In this document: positions 35,122 through 44,107 of the stretch, in pieces | Layout of the letters: each line of letters begins with the position of its first letter | How positions within the stretch are numbered: the first letter of the stretch is position 1 | Assembly (NCBI GenBank): GCA_050331115.1 | Contig: JBHJHD010000029.1 | Span: forward strand, 48,036-112,035 | Reading direction: 5' to 3' | DNA length: 64,000 bases | Origin: JBCCAG01 sp050331115 | GTDB taxonomy: Bacteria > Cyanobacteriota > Cyanobacteriia > CAKZMO01 | Notes under the pieces: model-generated | What the model was told of the DNA's origin: nothing | Databases searched by the model: none | The model's input: the letters and a program-made list of their open reading frames with translations, nothing else | Translations under genes and position numbers: made by a program

Positions 35122-35625
35122 ATGAACAACTCCTTTCGTACTGCTGTTTGTGCGTCTGCTATTGCTGCTGCCGCTGCCCCATTCGTTGGTACGCCGGATG
35201 CAAAGGCGCAGTCAGTTGATATTCCTTTCGTCGGTACTGTCCTTGAGGCCTGTGTCTTTGGCGTCCCCACGCCGGGCGTATTAGGTGTGTCCGTCGACGG
35301 TACGAGTCTGGGCACCGCTGAGACCGATGGCGTGGCAGGAACAGTCACGCTGACCTGTAATGGAGATGCGACTGTCAGCATAGCCGAACCTGTTTTCGCA
35401 GGCGCAACCCTGAATGACATTACTACTTTGACAGGCTATGCGGCTACGGCCTCTATAACTGATGGCGCAGGGACCGCTGACAGTACAGGTGCAACGTTCG
35501 TCTTTGGTGCACCCAATACCCTCACGCTGCCCACTGTACTCAACGTTGCCATGTCTGCGACGACAGGAGACCCCCTGCCGACTGACGTCTATAGTTTCAC
35601 GGTTACCGTGACAGCAACGCCGTAA
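35122..35625 (+). CDS. Putative chaperone-usher pilus subunit, spore-coat-U-like
   Basis: 167 residues. A signal peptide ends near DAKAQ (about 30). The mature part is rich in T, A, V and G, with two cysteines (ACVFGV near 49, TLTCNG near 74) spaced as in SCPU-type subunits, and an alternating C-terminal strand (VYSFTVTVTATP). This is the expected pattern of archaic chaperone-usher pilins. It is first in a four-gene plus-strand set. A small imperfect hairpin lies at 35037-35059. Assignment rests on context as much as sequence. Confidence 0.65.
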   Translation: MNNSFRTAVCASAIAAAAAPFVGTPDAKAQSVDIPFVGTVLEACVFGVPTPGVLGVSVDGTSLGTAETDGVAGTVTLTCNGDATVSIAEPVFAGATLNDITTLTGYAATASITDGAGTADSTGATFVFGAPNTLTLPTVLNVAMSATTGDPLPTDVYSFTVTVTATP

Positions 35626-35736
35626 GCTCCTTGCTGGTGCGCTGCCGCTGATATCGGTGCAGCATTGTCATGACGACGTGCTGCACCTGATAAACCCCGC
35701 TTGACCCACATTTGAAGTAACGCGGTCTCATTCAGA

Positions 35737-36168
35737 ATGAAGCTCAGCCTTATCTCTCTGGTGCTGTTACTCGCTAGTTTTGGTTGTGCCACTCCTGGTC
35801 TGGCACAAGTGGCTGTTGGACCTGTTTCGGGGGGGACACTGGTCGAAACCAGTAGTTCAGGGCGCCGGCTAGAGTCTTCGTCTGCTGGGCAGTTTACCGT
35901 GCTGGTGGGAAGCCTAACCCCTGATGCGTCGATTCAAGTTTCCCCACCAACGTTTATGCTCGGTGCAACCTCGGACCCGACGGGAACAACACGGATTGCT
36001 ACAGCGACGGTTGATGGCACGTCTATTACCAGTGGCACCCCCAGCGATACAGCCGCTTTATCCGTTGGAAGCACCACGGTATCAGTGAATCTGCAGATTG
36101 AGCGACCCGATGTATTTCCAGCGGGCCTGTATCAATATGCGGTGGGTTTTACGATTGTCCCTAACTAA
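35737..36168 (+). CDS. Putative second pilus subunit
   Basis: 143 residues with a signal peptide ending near GLAQ (about 24). The mature part is again T/S/V-rich beta sequence ending in GLYQYAVGFTIVPN, similar in layout to the preceding protein's C-terminus, but it has no cysteine pair. It probably belongs to the same fibre as a major, minor or tip subunit. Confidence 0.6.
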   Translation: MKLSLISLVLLLASFGCATPGLAQVAVGPVSGGTLVETSSSGRRLESSSAGQFTVLVGSLTPDASIQVSPPTFMLGATSDPTGTTRIATATVDGTSITSGTPSDTAALSVGSTTVSVNLQIERPDVFPAGLYQYAVGFTIVPN

Positions 36169-36189
36169 CAACTATCCTGTTCAAGCACC

Positions 36190-36966
36190 ATGATGGACCT
36201 ACGCACACGGGTTGTGGCCCTTGCGGGGTGTCTCACCTCGACATGTTTACTCCTCACCCCCAGCGCTGAAGCGCAGCTTCGGGTGGCACCGCTTGTCATT
36301 GAGGCCAGTGCCAATCGTGGTCAGGCCCAAGGCGTGATTGACGTCTTTAATTCCGGGGAGGCTACCGTGGCCGTAGAAGTGTATGCGTCTCCCTTTACCT
36401 ATGACCAAACTGGGTTTGTGGAGCTGGAGTCTGACCCCAGCGACTTGACCCCATATCTATTTTTCTCGCCTCAGCAGCTCCTTGTGGACCCTGGTCAACA
36501 GCGGCGAATCCGGCTCTCCGCCCGGCTGCTGCCAAGCCTGCCCGATGGCGAATATCGAGCAGTGATCTTCGCCCAAAACCAGCAGCCTGCAGCAGGGCGC
36601 TTGGACGGTGTCCCCGTCAGCATTACGCCGCGCATTGGCATCCTATTCTTCGTGCGTAAAGGAAACCCTTCCCCCGATCTTGTGCCGCAGTCGGCTGAGA
36701 TTATGGCGACGGGCCAGCAAATCGAGCTGCTGGTCGACAACCGGGGCGGGGCATCAATCCGCCCTGGCATTCGATGGCAGCTGAGCCAAAACGGAGCTGA
36801 AATTGAGTCTGGAGAGACCCCAAAGGTTGTGCTGATCGCCGGTGAACGGCGCGCCGTTCCGATTGGCTACGACGACATCTTACCGTCTGGGGCCTATCAG
36901 ATCGACGGAGAAATTATTCACGGCGCGATCGCCGTTCCCTTCTCTTTCGACATCATCGTGCCATAA
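36190..36966 (+). CDS. Periplasmic pilus assembly chaperone (PapD-like)
   Basis: 258 residues. A signal peptide ends at SAEA (about 29). The N-terminal immunoglobulin-like domain has LRVAPLVIEASANRGQAQGVIDVFNSGEATVAVEVYA and PQQLLVDPGQQRRIRLS, then LPDGEYRAVIFAQ, matching the strand order of usher-pathway chaperones that cap subunits by donor-strand complementation. The second domain is shorter and divergent. It starts 21 bases after the second subunit gene, so co-transcription is likely. Confidence 0.75.
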   Translation: MMDLRTRVVALAGCLTSTCLLLTPSAEAQLRVAPLVIEASANRGQAQGVIDVFNSGEATVAVEVYASPFTYDQTGFVELESDPSDLTPYLFFSPQQLLVDPGQQRRIRLSARLLPSLPDGEYRAVIFAQNQQPAAGRLDGVPVSITPRIGILFFVRKGNPSPDLVPQSAEIMATGQQIELLVDNRGGASIRPGIRWQLSQNGAEIESGETPKVVLIAGERRAVPIGYDDILPSGAYQIDGEIIHGAIAVPFSFDIIVP

Positions 36967-37010
36967 AGACTCCCTCCGGTCCCAGCAGCGCATCTCTTAG
37001 GACGTTGGAT

Positions 37011-39650
37011 ATGCTTTTTGAAAAGCGTGAACGACCGCCGCTTCGCCTAAGTTTCTGCTTGACCGTCGGCCTATTCCTCTTTCTCTCTAGGCCGGCTACG
37101 GCAGAGACAAATTCGTCACACCAAGATGTTTTTTCCACTTCCGCGACAACCCCTGACACCCCTGCCGCACTAGAGGACTTTGTTACGTTTCCCGTGGGTC
37201 TTGGCGTCGATGGGCGCATCGTGGTCAATAGCGCTCTAATCAGGGGCTTTGAGGATGGAGCGCAGGCGATCGCCTTTGAAGACTGGCTGATTCCGTTTGA
37301 TACGGTCACCCGAGCCCTCAACATTGCAGTTACGCCCTTGGAGGATGGGCAGTGGGAACTGCGCTCTCCGGGGTTGGTGGCGCGGGTCAACCCTGAGGAC
37401 CTACAGCGGGACAGTACCCTGGGCCTCGTACTGAGCATTGCCGAGATTCAAACCCTACTGGGGGTAGAGGCTAAATTCGACCTGCTCGACTATGCCGTGA
37501 TGTTCGACCCGCCTTGGTCCTCAGCGCAACGCGCCTCAGCTCAGCGGCGTGAAGCCGTTCCCATTGTCACCGAGGGACTTCCCCAAGTCTCGCCAGAGCC
37601 TTTCACCATAAGCTTCGCCGGCCATCGGTTGGATGCCACAGGGGGAAGCGATCGCACCACTACGGCCCGCAATACCTCGACCCTACTAGGCACTCTCCTT
37701 AGCGGCAGCTGGTTCCTCCAGCTTAACCAAGAGTCGCTAAGCGACCTCAGCTCCTGGCGCATCCGCGAAGCCCAGTATCTTTTAGAAACTGACTCCGCCG
37801 ATTACGCCGTCGGCTCCCAGCCCACGTTTTGGCGCAGCCAGGGCACCGGAAGCTACTGGGGGCTTACGACCCTGCAACGGCGCAGCTATGACCCTCGAAT
37901 TTCTCTGGGTTCGGGGGGCTTTAGCCCAACCGCCCGGTTGCAGGCTGACAATGTGGGTCGGGACGTTGCCGGGGAAGCCCCGCCGGGCTCAGTGGTGCAG
38001 TTAGTACAAGGGGCACGGACCAACATTATCGCCGAGACCTTTGTTGACTCCACAGGGGTCTATCGCTTCAACCAGGTTCCCCAAGGTGGGCTGTACGAGG
38101 TTTTGGTCTACCCAAACGGTCAGCTTATGGCTCAGCCTGAGGTTCGGACCGTGTCGTTTTCCACCGTGCCTGCCTCGCTTCCCCAGGGAGCTTCTGCTCT
38201 CATCGCCTCTGCTGGCCTACGCCAACAGCCTGACAATAGTTTGTTTGGAGGCTTCGGTCGTTTCAGCGGTGGGGCCGCTTACCGCCAAGGCGTATCCGAT
38301 GAGCTGACGCTGGGAGCCGGCATGCTCTATGACGAGGAAATCTCAGGACTGGCAGAGCTGTTCTATCAATCCTCGACGCTGCCGATTCAGCTCGCGGCTT
38401 CTGCACGGGTGGGCGCAGAGGATGACCCCATCATCGATGCAGATTTCGTATACCAGCCGTCCTCAGACTTTAGACTCGACCTCAACGCGGATGAGCTGTC
38501 CTCTAGTTTCAGAGCGAACTGGCAAATCTTTTCAAACCTAGGGCTTCGAGCGACCGGCAACACGCGCGATGAGACTTTTGGCGTAGGGTTTACAGGCTAC
38601 TTCAATAGGGCCGATCTTTACTCACTGGCCAGCATTGATTACCTGACGAACGGAAATTTTCGCTGGAACGGCTTGATTCGCTACAACCGGATAGAACTCA
38701 CCAGCCGGGGCAATGAGGTCGGCTCCAGCTCTAACCTGCTGTTTAGGCTATCTGAAGGACATGCCTTCACCGAAGGCCACTTCCTACGGATGGGCTACGA
38801 AACGCGCGTTGCTGCAGATGCGGGGTCTCTACTACGCCTTGGCTGGCGCTATCAATCCAAACCTCGCGCTGCCGATGGACGCTACCTCTGGGCGATCGAC
38901 GCAGGATATGGCATTGGTGCTGAAGGCCATGGTCCAATTGCATCACTGGAAACCGCTATTGTTCCAGGCTTAGTTTTGAGGGCGCGATATGAGGAGGTCT
39001 CTGCCCTTAGCGGAGAGTCAGCTTTTGCCATCGAGGTATCACCGTTTTATAACCTGCAGGCTAACTTAAGGTCTGATGACTCCAGATATCAGCATCTTCG
39101 CCGTCAGGGTGGACTTTGGATTCAGCCATTTATTGACACTAACGGTAACGGTATTCTGGATGGGCCTGAAAACGTTTTTGTGGACAATGCTGCGCTACTT
39201 ATCGTGCTTAATAATCAGTCGCTTGAACGGTTTCAACCCGATATTCACGCTAGCGGTGTGCTGGTCAGAACGACTCCCGGTACGCATCGGGTCGACTTAG
39301 ACCCGGCAGGCTATCCCCTGGAGCTGAAACCCTCTCAAACGAACTACGCTGTGGAAGTAGCTGCCGGAAGCTATACGCCTGTCCTAATTCCATTCATGGT
39401 GCGCTATACCATTGCCGGAGTTGTCACTAACGAGTCGGGGCAGCCTATTAAAAATGCAACGGTGGAGGTAATCCCAACTGGCGGAGGGGCGCCAATTACT
39501 GCGGTAACCAACGATGCTGGCGTTTACTATTTGGAGGAGCTTGAACGAGGAAGTTACAGTATCCAGATAAACCAACAGATCGCTCATCCCCAAGAGCTAG
39601 CTATTGATGATAGAAGTGAGCCGTTTCAGGAACTCAATATTACCTTTTAG
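37011..39650 (+). CDS. Outer-membrane usher-like protein
   Basis: About 879 residues. A signal peptide ends near PATAE (about 30). An N-terminal domain (about 50-165) resembles the usher periplasmic domain. A plug-like domain near 318-370 has EAPPGSVVQLVQGARTN, then VDSTGVYRFNQVPQGG as in ushers. A long amphipathic beta region suggests the barrel. Near 709 is a calcium-loop-like DTNGNGILDGPEN, and a carboxypeptidase-regulatory-like domain ends the protein (AGVVTNESGQPIKNATVEV). I used the ATG at 37011 with AGGA upstream. Sequence divergence from classical ushers is large. Confidence 0.72.
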   Translation: MLFEKRERPPLRLSFCLTVGLFLFLSRPATAETNSSHQDVFSTSATTPDTPAALEDFVTFPVGLGVDGRIVVNSALIRGFEDGAQAIAFEDWLIPFDTVTRALNIAVTPLEDGQWELRSPGLVARVNPEDLQRDSTLGLVLSIAEIQTLLGVEAKFDLLDYAVMFDPPWSSAQRASAQRREAVPIVTEGLPQVSPEPFTISFAGHRLDATGGSDRTTTARNTSTLLGTLLSGSWFLQLNQESLSDLSSWRIREAQYLLETDSADYAVGSQPTFWRSQGTGSYWGLTTLQRRSYDPRISLGSGGFSPTARLQADNVGRDVAGEAPPGSVVQLVQGARTNIIAETFVDSTGVYRFNQVPQGGLYEVLVYPNGQLMAQPEVRTVSFSTVPASLPQGASALIASAGLRQQPDNSLFGGFGRFSGGAAYRQGVSDELTLGAGMLYDEEISGLAELFYQSSTLPIQLAASARVGAEDDPIIDADFVYQPSSDFRLDLNADELSSSFRANWQIFSNLGLRATGNTRDETFGVGFTGYFNRADLYSLASIDYLTNGNFRWNGLIRYNRIELTSRGNEVGSSSNLLFRLSEGHAFTEGHFLRMGYETRVAADAGSLLRLGWRYQSKPRAADGRYLWAIDAGYGIGAEGHGPIASLETAIVPGLVLRARYEEVSALSGESAFAIEVSPFYNLQANLRSDDSRYQHLRRQGGLWIQPFIDTNGNGILDGPENVFVDNAALLIVLNNQSLERFQPDIHASGVLVRTTPGTHRVDLDPAGYPLELKPSQTNYAVEVAAGSYTPVLIPFMVRYTIAGVVTNESGQPIKNATVEVIPTGGGAPITAVTNDAGVYYLEELERGSYSIQINQQIAHPQELAIDDRSEPFQELNITF

Positions 39651-39804
39651 CCAGTCGATACTCGTAGGTAAGTAGGAGGCCATAAATAAACGAAGCAGCC
39701 GTGTAGGTCTTGGTTTGACTGAGAGCAATGGTCATTGGGGCTCCTCTTTTGCTCATGCCTATCATGAACGGCCTTTAAGATATAGCCTAACCGACAGGCC
39801 AAAA

Positions 39805-39828
39805 CCCAGGGGCTTTCAAACCCCTAGG
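39805..39828. terminator. Terminator between usher and epimerase genes
   Basis: CCCAGGGG pairs with CCCCTAGG (one wobble on the minus strand) around an 8-base loop. On the minus strand TTTT follows; on the plus strand CTTTCATTT follows. It fits convergent termination. Confidence 0.65.
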
Positions 39829-39885
39829 CTTTCATTTCCCTGTCGCTAAAACCACATCCCTGTCGCAAGCTATGTCTTTCGCGAG

Positions 39886-40833
39886 CTACGTGTAGAGGCC
39901 CTTAACCCATTCCCACTCTGCTGTCAGCCCCTCACGCAGCGAAACCTTGGGCTGATATCCCAAAATCTGCTTGGCCTTAGTGATATCGGCGGCGGTGTGC
40001 CTCGCATCTCCGCGAGCCTGCTCAATGTGCTTCCGCTTGATAGTCAGGCCGCTCACCGCCTCCATGGTGTCGATTACCGCCATCAGCCCCACGCGGCTCC
40101 CCCCGCCGATATTGAAGACCTCCCCCACCGCGTCAGGAGCCTGGGCCGCAGCCAGATTAGCGGCGATCGCATCTTGGATAAAGGTATAATCTCGCGTCTG
40201 CTGCCCGTCCCCGTAAATAGTAATAGGCTGGTCGGTCAGGGCAGCTTTAAAGAACTTGTGGAACGCCATATCGGGGCGCTGACGCGGACCATAGACGGTA
40301 AAGTAGCGCAGCGATACCGTAGGAACCTTATAGCTCTGATGGTAAAGCAGGCAGAGCTGCTCCCCCGCCAGCTTAGTGATGCCGTAGGGCGAGACGGGCT
40401 GGGGGCAAACGGTCTCTTGGGTGGGCAGGGTGGCCGCGTTGCCGTATATGGACGAGGACGAGGCATAGACAAACCGCTGCAGGTCGGCAGTCTTAGCCGC
40501 CTCCAGCAGAATTTGGGTGGCGTTGATGTTTTGCTCGGTGTAAGCGCTGAACCCCTCCCCCCAGCTCGACCGTACGCCCGCTTGGGCCGCCTGATGATAG
40601 ACCACATCAACATCAGCCAGCAGCGTCGACCAGTCGAGGGCTTGAATATCGCCCTCAATCAGCTTGAAGTGGTCGGTTTGCTCAAGCCTAGAGACGTTTT
40701 GGCGCTTCAGCTGCGGATCGTAGTAGTCGTTGAACTGATCGACGCCGATGACGCGATGCCCGTCTCGCAAAAGGGTATGGGCTAAGTGGGAACCAATGAA
40801 CCCGGCTACTCCGGTTACAACGATAGCTGCCAT
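39886..40833 (-). CDS. NAD-dependent nucleotide-sugar epimerase (UDP-glucuronate/UDP-glucose 4-epimerase-like)
   Basis: 315 residues of extended short-chain dehydrogenase fold. The NAD motif VTGVAGFIGSH is near 6. The catalytic serine region is ASSSSIYG near 124 and the YGITK tyrosine-lysine pair near 150. LRYFTVYGPRQRPDMA is typical of the subgroup that includes UDP-glucuronate epimerases. It is last in a minus-strand sugar-nucleotide block and probably supplies galacturonate or galactose for surface polysaccharide. The substrate is not certain. Confidence 0.85.
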   Translation of the reverse strand: MAAIVVTGVAGFIGSHLAHTLLRDGHRVIGVDQFNDYYDPQLKRQNVSRLEQTDHFKLIEGDIQALDWSTLLADVDVVYHQAAQAGVRSSWGEGFSAYTEQNINATQILLEAAKTADLQRFVYASSSSIYGNAATLPTQETVCPQPVSPYGITKLAGEQLCLLYHQSYKVPTVSLRYFTVYGPRQRPDMAFHKFFKAALTDQPITIYGDGQQTRDYTFIQDAIAANLAAAQAPDAVGEVFNIGGGSRVGLMAVIDTMEAVSGLTIKRKHIEQARGDARHTAADITKAKQILGYQPKVSLREGLTAEWEWVKGLYT

Positions 40834-40924
40834 AGCTGTACTTGCTTACGTAAAGAACAAAAGTATAGAGCGTTAAGTATACCTATGGCTAAAGCCGGAC
40901 GACCGCCACAGACCGCCCCAGCGA

Positions 40925-42010
40925 TTATGCGCTTACGTACACTTTGTCGTAATAGGCCCGATACTCGTCCGAGAGCAGGGGCTTCCACCAGTCCTCGTGG
41001 CTGAGGTACCACTCGATAGTGCGGCGCAGGCCGTTGTCCACGGTTTCCTGAGGCGTCCAGCCTAGGTCAGTTTTGATCTTTGTCGCGTCGATGGCGTAGC
41101 GGCGATCGTGGCCGGGGCGATCTTTCACAAAGGTAATCAGATCTTGAGACGGGTGGACCGGCAGGTCAGGGGCTAGCTCATCCATCAGCTGGCAGAGCTT
41201 GTGCACCAGGTCGATATTTTTGACCTCGTTGTTGCCGCCGATGTTGTAGGTTTCTCCGGGCGCACCTTTGTGGATGACCGTATCTAGGGCGCTGCAGTGG
41301 TCACCGACGTAGAGCCAGTCCCGCACGTTTTGTCCGTCGCCGTACACCGGCAGCGGCTTACCCAGGAGAATGTTGATGCACATCAGCGGAATCAGCTTCT
41401 CGGGGTAGTGGTAAGGGCCGTAGTTGTTGGAGCAGTTGGTGATCAGGGTGGGCATCTGGTAGGTGTGGAAGTAAGCCCGCACCAGGTGATCGCTGCCCGC
41501 TTTGGAGGCCGAGTAGGGGCTGTTGGGGGTGTAGGGAGTCGTCTCGGTGAATGCCGGGTCATTCGGTCCCAAAGAGCCGTATACCTCGTCGGTGGAGAAG
41601 TGCAGGAAGCGGTAGTACTGGGGCTTGCCCTGGGTCAGCCAGTACTGGCGGAAGGCCTCCAGCAAGGTGAAGGTGCCGACGACGTTGGTCTGCACGAACG
41701 CGCCGGGGCCGAGGATGGAGCGGTCTACGTGGGACTCGGCGGCGAAGTGGGCCACGGTGTCGATCGCCGCTTCGGTGAGCAGGCTGCCGACAAGGGCGCG
41801 ATCGCAGATATCCCCCTGGACGAAGCGTAGGTTGGCGTTGTTCTCTAGGTCAGCCAGGTTGGCCCGGTTGCCCGCGTAGGTGAGCGCGTCGAGCACCACA
41901 ACGCGATCGTCGGGGTACTGGGCGCACCAGTGGTGAACAAAGTTAGAGCCGATAAAGCCTGCACCGCCGGTAATCAGGATGCGGCGAGGTCTGCGGGTGG
42001 GTTGTGTCAT
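40925..42010 (-). CDS. rfbB: dTDP-glucose 4,6-dehydratase
   Basis: 361 residues; second step of dTDP-L-rhamnose synthesis. ILITGGAGFIGSNFVHHW near 12 binds NAD. HFSTDEVYG near 128 carries the catalytic TDE, and YSASKAGSDHLVRAY near 157 the YxxxK. The C-terminal REGL-equivalent EWYLSHEDWW is typical. AGGAAG lies before the ATG at 42010; the in-frame sequence upstream of it is not conserved. Confidence 0.95.
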   Translation of the reverse strand: MTQPTRRPRRILITGGAGFIGSNFVHHWCAQYPDDRVVVLDALTYAGNRANLADLENNANLRFVQGDICDRALVGSLLTEAAIDTVAHFAAESHVDRSILGPGAFVQTNVVGTFTLLEAFRQYWLTQGKPQYYRFLHFSTDEVYGSLGPNDPAFTETTPYTPNSPYSASKAGSDHLVRAYFHTYQMPTLITNCSNNYGPYHYPEKLIPLMCINILLGKPLPVYGDGQNVRDWLYVGDHCSALDTVIHKGAPGETYNIGGNNEVKNIDLVHKLCQLMDELAPDLPVHPSQDLITFVKDRPGHDRRYAIDATKIKTDLGWTPQETVDNGLRRTIEWYLSHEDWWKPLLSDEYRAYYDKVYVSA

Positions 42011-42065
42011 TAATCTTCCTTGTACCGATTCCACGTGTAGTTTCACCTATCGCACACCCCCTGTA

Positions 42066-42086
42066 GTCCCCCTTACCAAGGGGGAC
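42066..42086. repeat. REP-like palindrome between rfbB and rfbA
   Basis: A perfect 9-bp stem GTCCCCCTT/AAGGGGGAC with an ACC loop. Similar CCCCCTTA...AAGGGGG palindromes are abundant between genes in many cyanobacteria (recalled, not searched). It lies in the only sizeable gap of the rhamnose block. Confidence 0.65.
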
Positions 42087-42134
42087 GGCGACAGCCGGGG
42101 GCAAACAACATGTGTCTCAAAAAACCGTTTGAAA

Positions 42135-43208
42135 CTAAACCAGCTCAACTTGAGAATCGTCACCAATCATAAACCGCAGGGCGCGGGGCCGCTGTGGCGC
42201 TTCGGTTAGCTTAGCCCGCTGGCCAATGAGGCTGTCGACGATGCGCTGGTGAATGCCGGTTACTTTGGCACCCTGAAGGATGACGCTGTGCTCCAGGTCC
42301 GCCTCGATCAGGCAGCTCTCGTCGGCGATGCTGCTGTAGGGGCCGATAAAGCAGTTCTCCAGGTGGCAGTTCTCGCCGATTACCACCGGACCGCGCACCG
42401 TGCAGTTGATTAGCTTCGAGTTCTGCCCAATTTTGACCCGGCCAATCACCTGGCTGGCTTCGTCTACTTCGCCCAGGTTTTCCGCTTCCAGGCAAGTGTC
42501 GAGAATAATGCGGTTGGCCTCCAGCAGGTCGTCCTTCTTTCCAGTGTCCAGCCACCAACCCTGTAGCTCAACGGCCTCAACGGGCTGCTGCCGCTCGATC
42601 AGGTTCTGGATGGCGTCGGTGATCTCTAACTCACCCCGCGCCGACGGCTGAATTTGATCGATGGACTTGTGGACCTCAGCAGAGAACAGGTACACGCCAA
42701 CCAGCGCCAGGTCTGAGGGGGGAACCTTGGGCTTCTCCACCAGGCGGAGAATGCGGCCTGTCTCGTCCACCTCAGCCACGCCAAAAGCTGTGGGGTTGGG
42801 GACGCGGCGCAGCAGGGTCAGGGCGTCGAGCTGGCGCTCTTTAAACTTGGCGCAGAAGTCGTGCAGGCTGCCTTCGATCAGGTTGTCGCCCAGATACATG
42901 ACGAAGGGCGCGTCGCCCAAGAAGGACTGAGAAATTTTAACCGCGTGGGCCAGTCCGGCGGGTTCATCCTGAAGGATGTAGGTAATTTTGGCGCCGAAGC
43001 GATCGCCGTTGCCGGTTTTCTCCTTGATCTCTCCGCCCGTCTCGGGGCTGATGACGATGCCGATATCGGTGATGCCAGCGGCGACAATAGACTCGATGCC
43101 GTACCAAAGAATAGGCTTGTTGGCCACAGGGACCAGCTGCTTGGCTCCGGTGTAGGTCAGAGGCCGCAGGCGCGTGCCTTTACCGCCAGAGAGAATGAGT
43201 GCTTTCAT
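42135..43208 (-). CDS. rfbA: Glucose-1-phosphate thymidylyltransferase, long form
   Basis: 357 residues; makes dTDP-glucose, the first step of the rhamnose pathway. The nucleotide-binding motif LSGGKGTRLRPLTYTGAKQL is near 6, and MYLGDNLIEG near 105 binds metal. Unlike the 290-residue RmlA of enterobacteria, it has a C-terminal left-handed helix domain (INCTVRGPVVIGENCHLENCFIGPYSS near 265-291), the long form common in cyanobacteria and actinobacteria. Confidence 0.93.
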   Translation of the reverse strand: MKALILSGGKGTRLRPLTYTGAKQLVPVANKPILWYGIESIVAAGITDIGIVISPETGGEIKEKTGNGDRFGAKITYILQDEPAGLAHAVKISQSFLGDAPFVMYLGDNLIEGSLHDFCAKFKERQLDALTLLRRVPNPTAFGVAEVDETGRILRLVEKPKVPPSDLALVGVYLFSAEVHKSIDQIQPSARGELEITDAIQNLIERQQPVEAVELQGWWLDTGKKDDLLEANRIILDTCLEAENLGEVDEASQVIGRVKIGQNSKLINCTVRGPVVIGENCHLENCFIGPYSSIADESCLIEADLEHSVILQGAKVTGIHQRIVDSLIGQRAKLTEAPQRPRALRFMIGDDSQVELV

Positions 43209-43222
43209 AGGGGTAATGATAG

Positions 43223-44107
43223 TTATGAGGTATAAAGTTCGACAAGCATTTGCCGGAGACTGTGCCGCCAGTGGGGCGGTACGCCGATGAGCTTAGCCAC
43301 CTTCTGACCAGATAATACTGAGTAGGCGGGCCTTTCCGTCGGCGTCGGGTACTCCGCCGTCGCGATAGGAACAACGCGCTTGATCTGTAGCGTTGCCCCC
43401 TGGGTCTTCGCCTCCTCGAAGATGGCAACGGCAAAATCGTACCAGCTTGCAATACCACTATTTGTGAAGTGATAGATGCCGGGTTCGGCGGGGCGATCGG
43501 ACGCCTCAAGCTGAATCAGCTGGGCAATCGCGGCGGCAATGTCGCCCGACCAGGTTGGCGTACCGACCTGGTCGGCCACCACCCGTAGCTCATCGCGCTC
43601 TGCGGCCAGCCTCAGCATGGTCTTGACGAAATTGCTTTTGCCCTTTGCCCCGTACACCCAAGCGGTCCGCAGGATGATATGACTGTCGCAAGACTGGCGT
43701 ACGCCGTCTTCCCCCAGCAGCTTCGAATTTCCGTACAGGCCCAAGGGGTGGGGCAGATCGCTTTCTAGGTAGGGGGTGCTTTTTCTGCCGTTGAAGACGT
43801 AATCTGTCGAGATGTGCACTAGCATACCGCCGAGGCGCTGCACCTCTTCGGCCATAACCGTAGGGGCGATCGCGTTGATGGCCTTAGCCAAGTCAGGCTC
43901 CGACTCCGCTTTGTCGACAGCGGTGTAGGCCGCGGCGTTGACCACGATATCGGGCTGAACTGCCCTAATGGTTTGGCGCAGGCTGTCGACGTCGGTCAGA
44001 TCCAGCTCCCGCCGACCGACAGCCACAATGTCTCCAACGCCTGCCAAGGTCTGCCGCAGCTCTTGCCCGACCTGGCCATTTCCGCCGATGAGTAGAACGC
44101 TGGTCAT
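43223..44107 (-). CDS. rfbD: dTDP-4-dehydrorhamnose reductase
   Basis: 294 residues; last step of dTDP-L-rhamnose synthesis. LLIGGNGQVGQEL near 5 binds NADPH. ISTDYVFNGRK near 99 and YGNSKLLGE near 128 hold the catalytic residues. Its ATG overlaps the rfbC stop by four bases (ATGA), indicating coupled translation. Confidence 0.95.
   Translation of the reverse strand: MTSVLLIGGNGQVGQELRQTLAGVGDIVAVGRRELDLTDVDSLRQTIRAVQPDIVVNAAAYTAVDKAESEPDLAKAINAIAPTVMAEEVQRLGGMLVHISTDYVFNGRKSTPYLESDLPHPLGLYGNSKLLGEDGVRQSCDSHIILRTAWVYGAKGKSNFVKTMLRLAAERDELRVVADQVGTPTWSGDIAAAIAQLIQLEASDRPAEPGIYHFTNSGIASWYDFAVAIFEEAKTQGATLQIKRVVPIATAEYPTPTERPAYSVLSGQKVAKLIGVPPHWRHSLRQMLVELYTS

Noticed and set aside
39997..40785. 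262-codon plus-strand open frame
   Set aside because: It is entirely antisense to the epimerase gene, whose NAD and YxxxK motifs are intact.
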